This document shows positions 38,247 to 48,123 of a DNA stretch of 63,912 nt, piece after piece. This DNA is from Paenibacillus sp. J2TS4. GTDB lineage: Bacteria; Bacillota; Bacilli; Paenibacillales; NBRC-103111. The first letter of the stretch is position 1, and every line of letters begins with the position of its first letter. Below the pieces are notes generated by a model. The model was not told where the DNA came from, searched no databases, and worked only from the letters and a program-made list of their open reading frames with translations. The stretch is taken from positions 1-63,912 of the forward strand of contig NZ_BOSH01000021.1 in the NCBI RefSeq assembly GCF_018403245.1, in the 5' to 3' direction. The position numbers and the translations under genes are program-made.

Positions 38247-40739
38247 ATGCAAAAGCAATCAAGTGTACATGAAATGAAGGAACATTGCTCTTCATGGCTG
38301 AGACAGATCAAGCTAGGTACAAGGCAACGTCTGACGGACAGTCGGATAATGCAAGCTTGGTTGGTCAAGCGGTGGGCCGTTCTGCTTGTCGTTATTGCCT
38401 TCTTGCTGGGGAGGGCAACGATTCTGGATGAGCTCTCGCCTTTTGCAATTGCTTACTTTGCTGTCTTTTATTATGTTCGCAAGGATTTGCTTCATTGGGT
38501 AGGAATGGCCCTGTGTGCGGGAAGCCTATTGTCCAGCCATGGCAATGCAGGGTACATAGTGGCGCAGATGCTTGTATTTCTTCTTATTCAAAAAGGATTG
38601 GAGAAATACGAGAAGGCCGAGCTGTCTCATGTTCCTCTATTGGTGTTCATAACCAATTTCTCGGTGAAGCTGTTCAGCTATCTTGTGGCAGCGAATTTGT
38701 CGTGGTATACACTTATGATGACGGGGATAGAATCGGTGCTGAGCTTGATTTTGACACTGATTTTCGTTCAAGCCGTCCCGGTATTTACTCTGGCTCGCAA
38801 AAAGCATGGCCTAAAAACGGATGAAATCATATGTTTGATTATTTTGCTAGCTTCGGTTATGACAGGTACGGTGGGCTGGATCGTCGGCAATGTTACGGTA
38901 GAGCATGTGCTCTCCAGATACTTGATTCTATTATTTGCTCTTGTCGGGGGAGCACCCTTGGGGGCTTCTGTCGGGGTCATTACAGGCTTGATTCTTAGCC
39001 TGGCGAATGTAAACGCTATTTATCAGATGAGTCTGCTTGCTTTTGCCGGGATGCTGGCCGGATTGATGAAAGAGGGCGGTCGTCTGGCAGTGGCGCTGGG
39101 CATGCTGATCGGTTCTTCGATCCTATCTATTTATATTGGCGATCAGACGGCTTTTTTGCACTCTACCTGGGAATCGACGGCGGCTGTGCTTCTATTTTTA
39201 TTAACGCCAAGAAGCGTTATTCAAACGTTGGCTATGTATATTCCGGGTACTCAGGAAAATTTAAAATCTCATTATGATTATGCAAAGCGGGTAAGAGATA
39301 TTACTGCGGAAAGGGTGCAACAATTTTCTGAAGTGTTCCGCCAATTGTCACGCAGCTTTAAACAGCTGACGACAGAAGGCTACGCCGTTAACCGGGAGGG
39401 CGAGGTGGAACACTTTATGAATACCGTATCCGGCAAATTCTGTTCCAATTGCGGCAAACGCGATGCTTGCTGGAGCCGGGATTTTGACAAAACCTATAAA
39501 TACATGACGGATATGATGTCCGCAATTGATAAAGACGAAGCCCCTTCTAAGCGGGAAATCCCGAAGGAATGGACCCGCGCATGCATTAAGACGGAGCGGG
39601 TATTGAATACGATGATTCACGAGTACCAGCTTCATAAAAATAATTTACACTGGAAAAAGCAAATATTAGAGAGCCGTCAGCTCGTAGCCGATCAATTAAC
39701 CGGCGTTTCCCAGGTGATGGAGGATTTGGCCAAAGAAATTAAAAGGGAGGGACAGGAATTATTTTTGCAAGAGGAGCAAATCCGCAGCGCACTGGAGGAG
39801 CTGGGACTATCTATTCATAGTATAGAAATTATTAATTTGGAGGAGGGAAATGTAGAAATTGAAGTCGTTCACCAATATTTGAAGGGCTATGATGAATGCC
39901 GGAAAATCGTCGCCCCCCTGTTATCTGATATTATAGGGGAAAATATAGCGGTCAAGAGGGAGTATGCTTCTGACAGGGGAGACGGGTACTATACGGTCAT
40001 GTTTGGCTCAGCGAAGGAATATGAGGTGGAGACCGGGATTGCCGGTGCAGCTAAAGGAGGGGATCTGCTGTCGGGCGACAGCTTCAGCACAGTGGAGCTG
40101 GGTAACGGCAAGTTCGCGGTAGCGCTAAGCGACGGGATGGGCAACGGTGAACGGGCACGGGCGGAGAGCAGTACGGCGCTTAATATTTTGCAGCAGCTGC
40201 TGCAATCGGGGATGGATGAGAAGCTGGCGATTAAATCCGTCAATTCCGTCTTGATGCTTCGTTCACCGGACGAAATATTCGCAACTGTCGATATGGCTCT
40301 GATCGATCTTTATAGTGCACAGACGACTTTTATGAAGATTGGATCGACACCGAGCTTCATCAAACGGGAGAATGAAGTGATATCTATTATGGCAAACAAT
40401 TTGCCCGTTGGAATATTACAGGAAATTGACGTGGATCTCGTCAGCGTTCAACTGAAGCCGGGAGACGTACTTATAATGATGACGGACGGAATATACGATG
40501 CTCCTGGGTATGCAGTGAATAAAGAGATGTGGATGAAAAGGGTTATTCAAGAGATGGAGCTCGCAGACCCACAAGACTTCGCTGATTGTTTGTTAGAAAG
40601 AATTGTGCGCTATCAGAATGGGGATATCTTGGATGATATGACAGTCATAGTAGCTAAAATCGAAAGGTTTCAGCCGGAATGGGCTACGTTCAGCTGGCCT
40701 GGCGTGTCCCGTATTGAACGGCCTAAAGTGGTTAGCTAG
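38247..40739 (+). CDS. spoIIE: Stage II sporulation protein E (PP2C-type phosphatase)
   Basis: An 830-residue membrane phosphatase. An N-terminal block of about ten transmembrane helices (about 45-310), a central FtsZ-interacting region with a Cys-rich patch (CSNCGKRDACW, about residue 393), and a C-terminal PPM/PP2C domain (about 590-800) with ALSDGMGNGERA and MMTDGIYDA metal motifs. It dephosphorylates SpoIIAA-P in the forespore, activating sigma-F, and shapes the polar septum. Ribosome binding site AGGTGGTG. It is preceded by the Spo0A-type promoter. Confidence 0.96.
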   Translation: MQKQSSVHEMKEHCSSWLRQIKLGTRQRLTDSRIMQAWLVKRWAVLLVVIAFLLGRATILDELSPFAIAYFAVFYYVRKDLLHWVGMALCAGSLLSSHGNAGYIVAQMLVFLLIQKGLEKYEKAELSHVPLLVFITNFSVKLFSYLVAANLSWYTLMMTGIESVLSLILTLIFVQAVPVFTLARKKHGLKTDEIICLIILLASVMTGTVGWIVGNVTVEHVLSRYLILLFALVGGAPLGASVGVITGLILSLANVNAIYQMSLLAFAGMLAGLMKEGGRLAVALGMLIGSSILSIYIGDQTAFLHSTWESTAAVLLFLLTPRSVIQTLAMYIPGTQENLKSHYDYAKRVRDITAERVQQFSEVFRQLSRSFKQLTTEGYAVNREGEVEHFMNTVSGKFCSNCGKRDACWSRDFDKTYKYMTDMMSAIDKDEAPSKREIPKEWTRACIKTERVLNTMIHEYQLHKNNLHWKKQILESRQLVADQLTGVSQVMEDLAKEIKREGQELFLQEEQIRSALEELGLSIHSIEIINLEEGNVEIEVVHQYLKGYDECRKIVAPLLSDIIGENIAVKREYASDRGDGYYTVMFGSAKEYEVETGIAGAAKGGDLLSGDSFSTVELGNGKFAVALSDGMGNGERARAESSTALNILQQLLQSGMDEKLAIKSVNSVLMLRSPDEIFATVDMALIDLYSAQTTFMKIGSTPSFIKRENEVISIMANNLPVGILQEIDVDLVSVQLKPGDVLIMMTDGIYDAPGYAVNKEMWMKRVIQEMELADPQDFADCLLERIVRYQNGDILDDMTVIVAKIERFQPEWATFSWPGVSRIERPKVVS

Positions 40740-41128
40740 GGGGGCTATGGCATGTCTAGGTAAAAGGGGGTGTATAGCTAGTCTTGATTCTATGCGGTTC
40801 TAAGCGTAATCGAGTGGCTGGTTAACAAATCGGGGGGTAGTCGGCAGCTATTAGAGAAATAAAATAGATAGAGACAAGACAGAGAACCAGAGTGGTGCCG
40901 GAATGGGTCCGGCACTATTTATTTTGTTCAGTGATCCTGTAGGCTCCTTCCATAAAGTACTTTGGTGTATAGTAAGGCGTTAAGGTACTTTTAATAATTT
41001 TGCAAGCTGATGTACTACCTCTTCTTTAGACAGGATTGTGCCGTATAAAGTCTACCAAAAGGGCAACACTGATTAATAGGATGGTAGGAAAAACAAGACG
41101 GCCATTCGGACTAAGGGAGGGGCGGAAC
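40740..41128 (+). other. Gene-free stretch between spoIIE and yabS
   Basis: Contains the spoIIE terminator (40895-40926) and AT-rich sequence. No recognisable gene or repeat. A yabS promoter could lie near 41020-41050 but no convincing pair of boxes is visible. Confidence 0.4.
40895..40926 (+). terminator. Terminator after spoIIE
   Basis: GTGCCGGA (40895-40902), loop ATGGG, TCCGGCAC (40908-40915), then TATTTATTTTG. Confidence 0.8.
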
Positions 41129-41890
41129 ATGAAACAAATTATTTTGGTGACCGACGGCTGCTCGAATGTCGGAATCAGTCCAATTGCTGCTGCGGCGAGA
41201 GCTCTGGCAGAAGGAATTGTAGTGAACGTCATCGGGATAACGGATGACGGAGAAACGGGCATTTATGGAATAGAAGAAATTAATGAAATTGCCCGAGCGG
41301 GAGGCGGATTGAGCCGGCTCGTTGCCCCAAGCCGAGTGGCGCAGACGATGCAAATGATGACGCGCAAGACCATGGTTCATACCATTCACGATGCTGTTAA
41401 TCGGGAGCTGCGCCAGATCGTCGGCCCGGATGCGGCGCTGGAATCGATGAACCCGGAGCAGCGCTCCCAGGTTGTGCAGGTGATCGACGACCTGGCGGAG
41501 ACGTCCGGTCTGAAGGTGGCGCTGCTGGTTGATGCGAGTGCAAGCATGCGTCCCAAGCTTGAGGCGGTAAGAGAGGCGATAGGCGATCTGATGCTGAGCC
41601 TCCAGGCTCGCAGGGGGACGAGCGAAATAGCGGTGTTTCATTTTCCCGATGTTCAAGGGGGACGGGAAGTGTGCATGGATCTGGATTGGACGAATCGACT
41701 TGCAAATGTTCGCAATTTATTCTATAAAATAAACATGAAAGGTACGACGCCCACCGGACCCGCTCTGCTCCATGTGGTCCAATTGCTGTCCGAAGAACGG
41801 ACGGGCGGAATGGAAGGTGGAGAACCGGTCAGGCCGAAGGCTTGTTCACAACCGGGCAAGGACGGGATGCTGAGTGACTACGTCGTCTGA
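41129..41890 (+). CDS. yabS: VWA-domain protein YabS
   Basis: A 253-residue cytoplasmic protein with a von Willebrand A fold. The N-terminal LVTDGCSN strand and the MIDAS motif DASAS (about residue 140) followed by the TPTGPALLH threonine site are seen. It is the partner gene of the kinase yabT in Bacillales; its function is not established. ATG at 41129 has GGGAGGGG upstream. Its 3' end overlaps yabT by 17 bases. Confidence 0.85.
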   Translation: MKQIILVTDGCSNVGISPIAAAARALAEGIVVNVIGITDDGETGIYGIEEINEIARAGGGLSRLVAPSRVAQTMQMMTRKTMVHTIHDAVNRELRQIVGPDAALESMNPEQRSQVVQVIDDLAETSGLKVALLVDASASMRPKLEAVREAIGDLMLSLQARRGTSEIAVFHFPDVQGGREVCMDLDWTNRLANVRNLFYKINMKGTTPTGPALLHVVQLLSEERTGGMEGGEPVRPKACSQPGKDGMLSDYVV

Positions 41891-42797
41891 AATAGATTTT
41901 GCACCCGGAGCGAGAGTCGTCGGCAAGTGGAGGCGAACTCCATATCAAGTCGAGAGGAAGCTCGGCGAAGGGGCGAACGGCAAGGTTTACCTCGTACGCA
42001 GGGACCGCCGTTGGTTTGCTTTGAAAATCGGCTTCAACACGGTCGATCTGCAATCCGAGATCAATGTGCTGAAGAAGCTGTCGCAAGCGGCTGGTGATTT
42101 TCGGCATTTCTTTGTCGATGCGGACGATGCGGAAATTAATGGCAGCGTTCACTCGTTCTACGTGATGAGATATGTGCGCGGAGAGCCGCCCGATGTATTT
42201 CTCAAGCAATCAGGTCAAGAATGGCTGGACGTTATCGGCTTGAACTTGCTGCGCAAGCTGGTTAATTTGCATCGGCAAGGATTTGTTTTTGGAGACTTGA
42301 AGTTGGAGAATGTTCTGGTTTCCCGCTATGGGCAGGTAGAATTGATTGACTTTGGCGGCGTTACGCGGCTTGGAAATGGAGTCAAACAATTTACCGAAGT
42401 ATATGATCGGGGGTATTGGAACGGAGGCAGCCGTACAGCGGACGAATGCTATGATTTATTCTCGTTTGCTATCCTCTGCATGCAGTTGCTGGGAAGCCGC
42501 AGGAGCTGTATTTCCCCCCAGCTGATTCCTCAGAATCGAAGCGTAGAATTGCTTCTGGAGGAACTGGAGGCCGACCCGGCCTACTCCGGCTGCAAGATGT
42601 TCCTGCACAAGTCGCTCACCGGCCAATTTAATTCGTCGCTTGAAGCCTGCAAGGATTGGCAAACGCTGCGGATAACATCTGCGGTGCTGGGAAGCAAGAG
42701 TCCCTGTCTCCCGGCGGAGGCAGGCCGATGGGTCGCCTACGGCTTCGCTGCTTCTCTACTAATGTTCGGGGTGGCGCTGTACATCGTATGGTCATGA
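41874..42797 (+). CDS. yabT: Membrane-anchored serine/threonine kinase YabT
   Basis: A 307-residue Hanks-type kinase. Gly-loop LGEGANGKVYLV (about residue 29), the ATP-binding Lys of FALKIG (about 45), a catalytic loop FGDLKLENVL lacking the usual HRD, and a DFG-like IDFGG are present. A single C-terminal hydrophobic helix (about 285-305) anchors it. B. subtilis YabT is active in sporulation, is stimulated by DNA and phosphorylates RecA and AbrB. Start is GTG at 41874, inside yabS. Confidence 0.9.
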   Translation: MTTSSEIDFAPGARVVGKWRRTPYQVERKLGEGANGKVYLVRRDRRWFALKIGFNTVDLQSEINVLKKLSQAAGDFRHFFVDADDAEINGSVHSFYVMRYVRGEPPDVFLKQSGQEWLDVIGLNLLRKLVNLHRQGFVFGDLKLENVLVSRYGQVELIDFGGVTRLGNGVKQFTEVYDRGYWNGGSRTADECYDLFSFAILCMQLLGSRRSCISPQLIPQNRSVELLLEELEADPAYSGCKMFLHKSLTGQFNSSLEACKDWQTLRITSAVLGSKSPCLPAEAGRWVAYGFAASLLMFGVALYIVWS

Positions 42798-42835
42798 TCA
42801 GATTTTCTGCTCACCGAAAGGAAAGAGTACGCCAA

Positions 42836-44263
42836 ATGGAGCTTATCCGCAAAGTAGAACATACCATTATAGAAGAGCGGCTGTTTGAACCAGGAGATCG
42901 CATAGTCGTTGCCGTATCGGGTGGTCCCGATTCGGTAGCCTTGCTGCATCTCCTATTCCTGCTTTCCAAGGAGTGGGACTGGCAGCTCATGATCGGCCAC
43001 GTCAATCATTTATTCCGTGAAGAATCGGAGGAGGAGGCCAGGTTTGTGACGGGATGGGCCCGCGAACTCGGGATTCCATGCGAGGTCGGTGTTGTAGATG
43101 TTCCCCGCTATATTGAACAGACCGGCGACAATCCCCAGAACGCGGCCAGGCAGCAGAGGTATCTGTTTCTCGCCTCCGTCGCCAAACAATTCGGCACCGA
43201 TAAACTCGCCCTGGCCCATCATGCCGATGATCAGGCGGAGACCGTTATGATGAGGCTGATTCGCGGTACGGGACCGGCGGGACTGGTTGGAATGACGGCG
43301 AGCAATAAGCTGGATGGCCTGCAACTGATCCGCCCGCTGCTTCGTATTTATAAAGAAGAGCTGGAGCAATACTGTCATGAGCGCGAGCTGACCTATTATG
43401 TGGATGGCAGCAACCTGGAGCGTAAATATTTTCGTAACCAAGTTCGACTGGACGTTATTCCTAAGCTGTCCGAGTACAATCCAAATTTTGTTGAATCTCT
43501 CCATCGTCTGTCCTTCATGATGAAAGATGAAGATGATTTTATGGAAAAAGAGATTCAATCGCTTTATGAACGAATGGTCCGTACGGATACCGCAACGGGC
43601 GAAAGAACATTTTCAACAAAAGTGTTCACCCGTTTACATGTTGCTTTACAAAGGCGATTGATTAAACTAATATTAAATTATCTCAGTTTATGCGCGGATT
43701 CCGTTGATTTTGCCACTGTGGAATCGCTGCGCGAGGCAATTATACAGAGACGCTCCTCCAGCCTTACGCTGGATGTAAGTGATCAGATCCGCTTTTTTAA
43801 AGAATATGATCGTATTGGTTTCGTGCGAAACTATTCTCCCGCCCGTCCGTTCCGTTACCCGTTGGGTTTGGAGCAGGGCGATTTGTATTTAGCCGAAGCG
43901 GGGATCTATCTGGAAACCTTCGTTTCGGAAGCCCGTGAACATCCTGATTGGTCTTCATGGCCGGCCGAAGATCGGGCGGTTTTGGATCTGGATCGGCTCG
44001 AGCTCCCGATCATCGTTCGCAGTCGTCAAGACGGAGACCGGATGCAGGTTCTTGGTTTAAATGGTTCCAAAAAGGTGAAAGATATTTTCATCGATGCTAA
44101 AATCGCCCACAGGGAGCGGAACCTTCTACCATTGGTTGTTGACGGAGCCGGCCGGATTATTTGGATACCGGGAATTAAACGTTCCGTGCATGCTAGGGTG
44201 ACGGACCGGACGACCCGATTTTTACATATAAGGGTTAGCCGGAAAGGAATGCAAGGACTTTAG
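42836..44263 (+). CDS. tilS: tRNA(Ile)-lysidine synthetase
   Basis: A 475-residue PP-loop ATPase that converts C34 of the CAU tRNA-Ile to lysidine, allowing AUA decoding. The PP-loop SGGPDS (residues 28-33), GHVNHLFREES and HHADDQAETVMMRLIRG blocks, and a C-terminal TilS domain (about 390-470, SRQDGDRMQVLG) are in order. ATG at 42836 has AAAGGAAAG upstream; frames extending further 5' lie inside yabT. Essential in B. subtilis. Confidence 0.95.
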   Translation: MELIRKVEHTIIEERLFEPGDRIVVAVSGGPDSVALLHLLFLLSKEWDWQLMIGHVNHLFREESEEEARFVTGWARELGIPCEVGVVDVPRYIEQTGDNPQNAARQQRYLFLASVAKQFGTDKLALAHHADDQAETVMMRLIRGTGPAGLVGMTASNKLDGLQLIRPLLRIYKEELEQYCHERELTYYVDGSNLERKYFRNQVRLDVIPKLSEYNPNFVESLHRLSFMMKDEDDFMEKEIQSLYERMVRTDTATGERTFSTKVFTRLHVALQRRLIKLILNYLSLCADSVDFATVESLREAIIQRRSSSLTLDVSDQIRFFKEYDRIGFVRNYSPARPFRYPLGLEQGDLYLAEAGIYLETFVSEAREHPDWSSWPAEDRAVLDLDRLELPIIVRSRQDGDRMQVLGLNGSKKVKDIFIDAKIAHRERNLLPLVVDGAGRIIWIPGIKRSVHARVTDRTTRFLHIRVSRKGMQGL

Positions 44264-44307
44264 TATGTACGCTTTCGTTTTTTCATAGAATAAAGTAGGA
44301 GGTTTCT

Positions 44308-44850
44308 TTGTTGCATAACGACATACAAGAAGTGCTGTACACCAAGGAGCAACTTGAGCAAAAGGTGCGAGAGCTGGGTCAGAAAATAACCGAGGACTAC
44401 CAGGATAGGAATTTATTTGTTATCTGTGTCCTGAAAGGCGCATTTATTTTTATGGCCGATCTTGTTAAACATATTAACGTACCGCTCGAGCTCGACTTTA
44501 TGGCGGTGTCCAGTTACGGGCAGTCGACTAAATCATCGGGGGTCGTCAAAATCATTAAGGACTTGGATGTGCCGCTCGAAGGTCGGGATGTTCTGATTGT
44601 CGAAGACATTATCGACAGCGGCTTAACGCTGAGCTACCTGATCGACATTCTGGAAAGAAGAAACGCCCATTCGGTTTCGGTAGTGACTATGTTCGATAAG
44701 CCTGCGCGTCGAACCGTTGAGCTAGAGCCGGACTACAAAGGATTCACCCTTCCGGATGCATTCATAGTCGGGTATGGACTGGACTATGCGGAGAAATACC
44801 GGAACCTGCCTTATGTCGGCATTTTAAAGGAAGAAGTTTATTCTTCCTAA
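44308..44850 (+). CDS. hpt: Hypoxanthine phosphoribosyltransferase
   Basis: A 180-residue purine salvage enzyme. VCVLKGAFIFMADL, the flexible loop region MAVSSYGQSTKSSG, the PRPP loop VLIVEDIIDSGLTL (about residue 95) and the PDAFIVGYGLDYAEKYRNLPYVG tail are diagnostic. Two adjacent TTG codons (44308 and 44311) can start it; AGGAGG lies five or eight bases upstream. In B. subtilis it forms a complex with TilS that activates ftsH expression, and the three genes lie together here. Confidence 0.95.
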   Translation: MLHNDIQEVLYTKEQLEQKVRELGQKITEDYQDRNLFVICVLKGAFIFMADLVKHINVPLELDFMAVSSYGQSTKSSGVVKIIKDLDVPLEGRDVLIVEDIIDSGLTLSYLIDILERRNAHSVSVVTMFDKPARRTVELEPDYKGFTLPDAFIVGYGLDYAEKYRNLPYVGILKEEVYSS

Positions 44851-44876
44851 GCCGCAAAAGTCTATTTTCCGTTCTA

Positions 44877-44906
44877 TTGTGAAGGCGAGACCTGCTGTGG
44901 TAAAAT
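44877..44906 (+). promoter_or_regulatory. Candidate promoter of ftsH
   Basis: TTGTGA (44877-44882), 18 bases, TAAAAT (44901-44906). Start point about 30 bases before the ATG. Confidence 0.5.
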
Positions 44907-44939
44907 AAAACAAGTGTGCCGCTTGAGAGGAGGTAGGGG

Positions 44940-46943
44940 ATGAATCGGGTCCTCCGAAATACCGGATTTTATCTAATTCTCTTTTTAGTTGTTATCGGAA
45001 TTGTACGTTTTATCAGTGCTCAAAACGATATCGAGGAGCAAATTTCGTACAATCAATTTCGCGAAGAATTAAAGAACGCAGCAGCCCAAACGACGGGGGA
45101 TAAGATTGAAAGAGTCATCGTCAAGCCGGAAGGCTATACCTACGTCATAAAGGGAAAGTATGAGTCGGGTAAAAGCTTCAAGACCCGGGCCCCTTTGGAT
45201 GAAAGGGTCATTGCTCTTATTGAAGAGAGCGGCGTGTCAGAAGAAGTGTATGAGAAAATGGACGAGGGCAGTATATGGGTTACGTTCTTGACGTCCATTA
45301 TTCCGCTTGTCATTATCTTCATCCTGTTCTTCTTCTTGCTGAACCAAGCTCAGGGCGGCGGCGGCAAGGTGATGAATTTTGGCAAGAGCCGGGCCCGTTT
45401 GTATAATGAAGAGAAAAAACGGGTTACCTTTGAAGATGTCGCCGGGGCTGACGAGGAGAAACAGGAACTTGTCGAGGTCGTGGAATTTCTCAAAGACCCG
45501 CGCAAGTTCGCTGCGGTAGGAGCGCGTATCCCCAAGGGGGTCCTGCTTAACGGGCCGCCAGGAACAGGGAAAACACTCTTAGCGAGAGCCGTGGCGGGAG
45601 AAGCGGGAGTCCCGTTCTTCAGCATAAGCGGTTCTGATTTCGTAGAGATGTTCGTTGGTGTCGGGGCTTCCCGTGTCCGCGATTTATTCGAGAATGCGAA
45701 GAAGAACTCGCCATGTATTATCTTTATTGATGAGATTGACGCCGTTGGCCGTCAGCGCGGCGCCGGATTAGGCGGCGGGCATGACGAGCGTGAGCAGACG
45801 CTCAATCAGCTGTTGGTAGAGATGGACGGGTTCGGCGCCAATGAAGGGATTATCATTATTGCTGCAACTAACCGTCCGGATATTCTCGACCCTGCATTAT
45901 TGCGTCCCGGACGCTTTGACCGTCAAATTACGGTCGATCGCCCGGATGTGAAGGGCCGGGAAGCTGTGCTCAAAGTGCACGCCCGGAATAAACCGCTGGC
46001 CAAGGATGTCAAGATGGATGTACTGGCCAGATATACGACAGGCTTTACCGGAGCCGATCTGGAGAACCTGCTGAACGAGGCAGCGTTGATCGCGGCACGC
46101 CGCAACCGAAAGGACATCGGGATGGCGGAAGTGGAGGAAGCTTTCGACAGAGTTGTCGTAGGAACGCAGAAGAAGAGCCGCATTATCAGTGACCGCGATA
46201 AGAAGACGCTGGCTTATCATGAAGCGGGGCATGCCATCATTGGCTACTACGCAAGGGATGCCTGGATGGTTCATAAAGTGACGATCGTACCGCGCGGACG
46301 GGCCGGTGGTTACGTCATGATGCAGCCTAAAGAAGCGGAAGATCCGTTAGTCGTTACCAAGTCCGAGCTTCTGGATCAGGTGGTCGGACTGCTGGGGGGC
46401 CGCGTCTCCGAGGAGCTGTTTATCGGGGAGATTGGTACCGGAGCTTACGACGATTTCCAAAAAGCCACATCTATCGTGCGCCGCATGATTGTTGACTATG
46501 GAATGAGCGATAAGCTCGGACCTATGCAATTCGGCCATACCCAAGGCCAGGTTTTCCTGGGAAGGGATCTTGGACACGAGCAGAATTACAGCGATGCTAT
46601 TGCTTACGAAATTGATCAAGAGATGCAGCTTATGATTCGCGAATGCTATGACCGTGCGAAAAGCATTCTGAAGCAGCATGAGGATAAGGTGCATCTGGTT
46701 GCGAATACACTATTGACCAAGGAAACACTCGTTAAAGAACAGATTATCCATCTGATCGAGCATGGTACGGTAGGCGAGGAAACCGGATCGGAAGATTCGG
46801 GTTCGAAGTCAGGTAATGAATCCGCTTATGATGCCTACAAAAAAGAGGAAGAACTGAAGGTCAAAATTCAAGGCCAGGATCAACAGAAGGAAACGAATAA
46901 ATTCGGTTCCGAACGGGACAAAAACGAAAACGAAGAAGAATAA
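44940..46943 (+). CDS. ftsH: ATP-dependent zinc metalloprotease FtsH
   Basis: A 667-residue membrane AAA+ protease. Two transmembrane helices (about 6-25 and 111-132) bracket an external loop; the AAA module has GPPGTGKT (about residue 205), the FVGVGASRVRDLF pore loop and IIFIDEIDAVGRQ, with the SRH segment following; the protease has HEAGH (zinc). It degrades misfolded membrane proteins and regulators such as Spo0M and SpoVM. The C-terminus is a charged, low-complexity tail. AGGAGGT ribosome binding site. Confidence 0.96.
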   Translation: MNRVLRNTGFYLILFLVVIGIVRFISAQNDIEEQISYNQFREELKNAAAQTTGDKIERVIVKPEGYTYVIKGKYESGKSFKTRAPLDERVIALIEESGVSEEVYEKMDEGSIWVTFLTSIIPLVIIFILFFFLLNQAQGGGGKVMNFGKSRARLYNEEKKRVTFEDVAGADEEKQELVEVVEFLKDPRKFAAVGARIPKGVLLNGPPGTGKTLLARAVAGEAGVPFFSISGSDFVEMFVGVGASRVRDLFENAKKNSPCIIFIDEIDAVGRQRGAGLGGGHDEREQTLNQLLVEMDGFGANEGIIIIAATNRPDILDPALLRPGRFDRQITVDRPDVKGREAVLKVHARNKPLAKDVKMDVLARYTTGFTGADLENLLNEAALIAARRNRKDIGMAEVEEAFDRVVVGTQKKSRIISDRDKKTLAYHEAGHAIIGYYARDAWMVHKVTIVPRGRAGGYVMMQPKEAEDPLVVTKSELLDQVVGLLGGRVSEELFIGEIGTGAYDDFQKATSIVRRMIVDYGMSDKLGPMQFGHTQGQVFLGRDLGHEQNYSDAIAYEIDQEMQLMIRECYDRAKSILKQHEDKVHLVANTLLTKETLVKEQIIHLIEHGTVGEETGSEDSGSKSGNESAYDAYKKEEELKVKIQGQDQQKETNKFGSERDKNENEEE

Positions 46944-46956
46944 AGGGAAGGTCACC

Positions 46957-46998
46957 AAATCCGGGAAGCGTCCATGCGAGGCTCCCGGATTTTATTCG
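46957..46998 (+). terminator. Terminator of ftsH
   Basis: Arms AAATCCGGGA (46957-46966) and TCCCGGATTT (46983-46992) with an inner GC pair, followed by TATTC. Confidence 0.75.
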
Positions 46999-47017
46999 AT
47001 TCCCCGGTTTTTCCGCA

Positions 47018-47059
47018 TTGACACCTTCTTTAAGGTTGTGTAAATTAAGTTTAAACTTA
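47018..47059 (+). promoter_or_regulatory. nadA promoter with palindromic operator
   Basis: TTGACA (47018-47023), 17 bases, TAAATT (47041-47046). A perfect 14-base palindrome, TAAGTTTAAACTTA (47046-47059), covers the predicted start point. This is the usual place for a repressor. NiaR, the niacin-responsive repressor of NAD synthesis in Bacillales, is the natural candidate, but I cannot confirm its motif. Confidence 0.55.
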
Positions 47060-47145
47060 CTTAATGAATCCTTTACGGACTTTAGTGAGTTGGGGCAACC
47101 CGACCCGCTTGCCGAACAAGGGGGATACAAGGAGGAAGGGTTGGG

Positions 47146-48084
47146 ATGGAGGCTCTCGCTTTAGCACGTAAGGAAGAGCAGAATGAGGAGCTGAAAGAAC
47201 GGATTCTTCAGTTAAAGAAAGAAAAGAACGCCATTATTCTCGCTCATTATTATCAGAGAGATGAAATACAAGAGGTTGCCGATTTTCGAGGAGATTCTTT
47301 CTTGCTCGCTCAGAAGGCAGCCACTACCGATGCGGAAGTGATCGTATTTTGCGGAGTGCATTTTATGGGGGAAAGCGCCAAAATATTAGCCCCGAACAAA
47401 ACGGTCATCATCCCGGATGAAAGAGCCGGTTGTCCGATGGCGGATATGGTTAACGTAGACGGTCTGCGCGCTTTGAAAAAGCAGCATCCTAACGCCAAGG
47501 TGGTCGCTTATATCAACACATCGGCCGAGGTTAAGTCGGAAACCGACATTTGCTGTACCTCCGCCAACGCGATCAAAGTAATAGAGTCGGTCGATTCGGA
47601 CGAAATTATATGGGTTCCGGATAAAAATTTGGGAGACTATGTGTCTAAATTCACAGATAAGAAAATGATTATTTGGGAAGGGTATTGCAACACTCACGAT
47701 ATGCTGACGGTCAAGGATGTCGAGGAAATGAGAGCCAAATACCCTGACGCCGAGTTTGTGGTTCATCCGGAATGCCGCCCTGAGGTTGTCAAATTAGCCG
47801 ATTTTGTAGGCAGTACAACAGCGATAATTAAGCATTGCCGAGAATCGGATCGTGATGAATTTATTGTCGGAACGGAGGACGGAACCGGCTACCAGCTTCG
47901 GAAAGACAGCCCACATAAAAAGTTTCATTTTGCCACTAAATATTTGGTCTGCCCCAACATGAAAGTAAACAATTTGAAGAAAGTTGCCAGATGCTTGGAG
48001 ACGCTGTCTCCAGAAATTTATGTTCCGCCACAGGTTGCGGATCAGGCGAGACTTTCGTTAGAGCGCATGCTGCAGGTGAAGTAG
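47146..48084 (+). CDS. nadA: Quinolinate synthase A
   Basis: A 312-residue [4Fe-4S] enzyme that condenses iminoaspartate with DHAP to quinolinate, the second step of de novo NAD synthesis. AHYYQRDEIQEVAD, GVHFMGESAKIL, ICCTSANA, HPECRPEV and YLVCPNM blocks are seen; Cys in the last three probably bind the cluster. The length is that of the shorter NadA type, not the 368-residue B. subtilis form. First gene of nadA-nadB-nadC-coaX, with an AAGGAGG ribosome binding site. Confidence 0.95.
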   Translation: MEALALARKEEQNEELKERILQLKKEKNAIILAHYYQRDEIQEVADFRGDSFLLAQKAATTDAEVIVFCGVHFMGESAKILAPNKTVIIPDERAGCPMADMVNVDGLRALKKQHPNAKVVAYINTSAEVKSETDICCTSANAIKVIESVDSDEIIWVPDKNLGDYVSKFTDKKMIIWEGYCNTHDMLTVKDVEEMRAKYPDAEFVVHPECRPEVVKLADFVGSTTAIIKHCRESDRDEFIVGTEDGTGYQLRKDSPHKKFHFATKYLVCPNMKVNNLKKVARCLETLSPEIYVPPQVADQARLSLERMLQVK

Positions 48085-48123
48085 CATGCGCTACTTCCTT
48101 TGTATGAGAAAAGGTGAAGCGTT

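Noticed and set aside
42656..42835. N-terminal extension of tilS
   Set aside because: It lies in yabT coding sequence; the ATG at 42836 has a good ribosome binding site and gives the family N-terminus.
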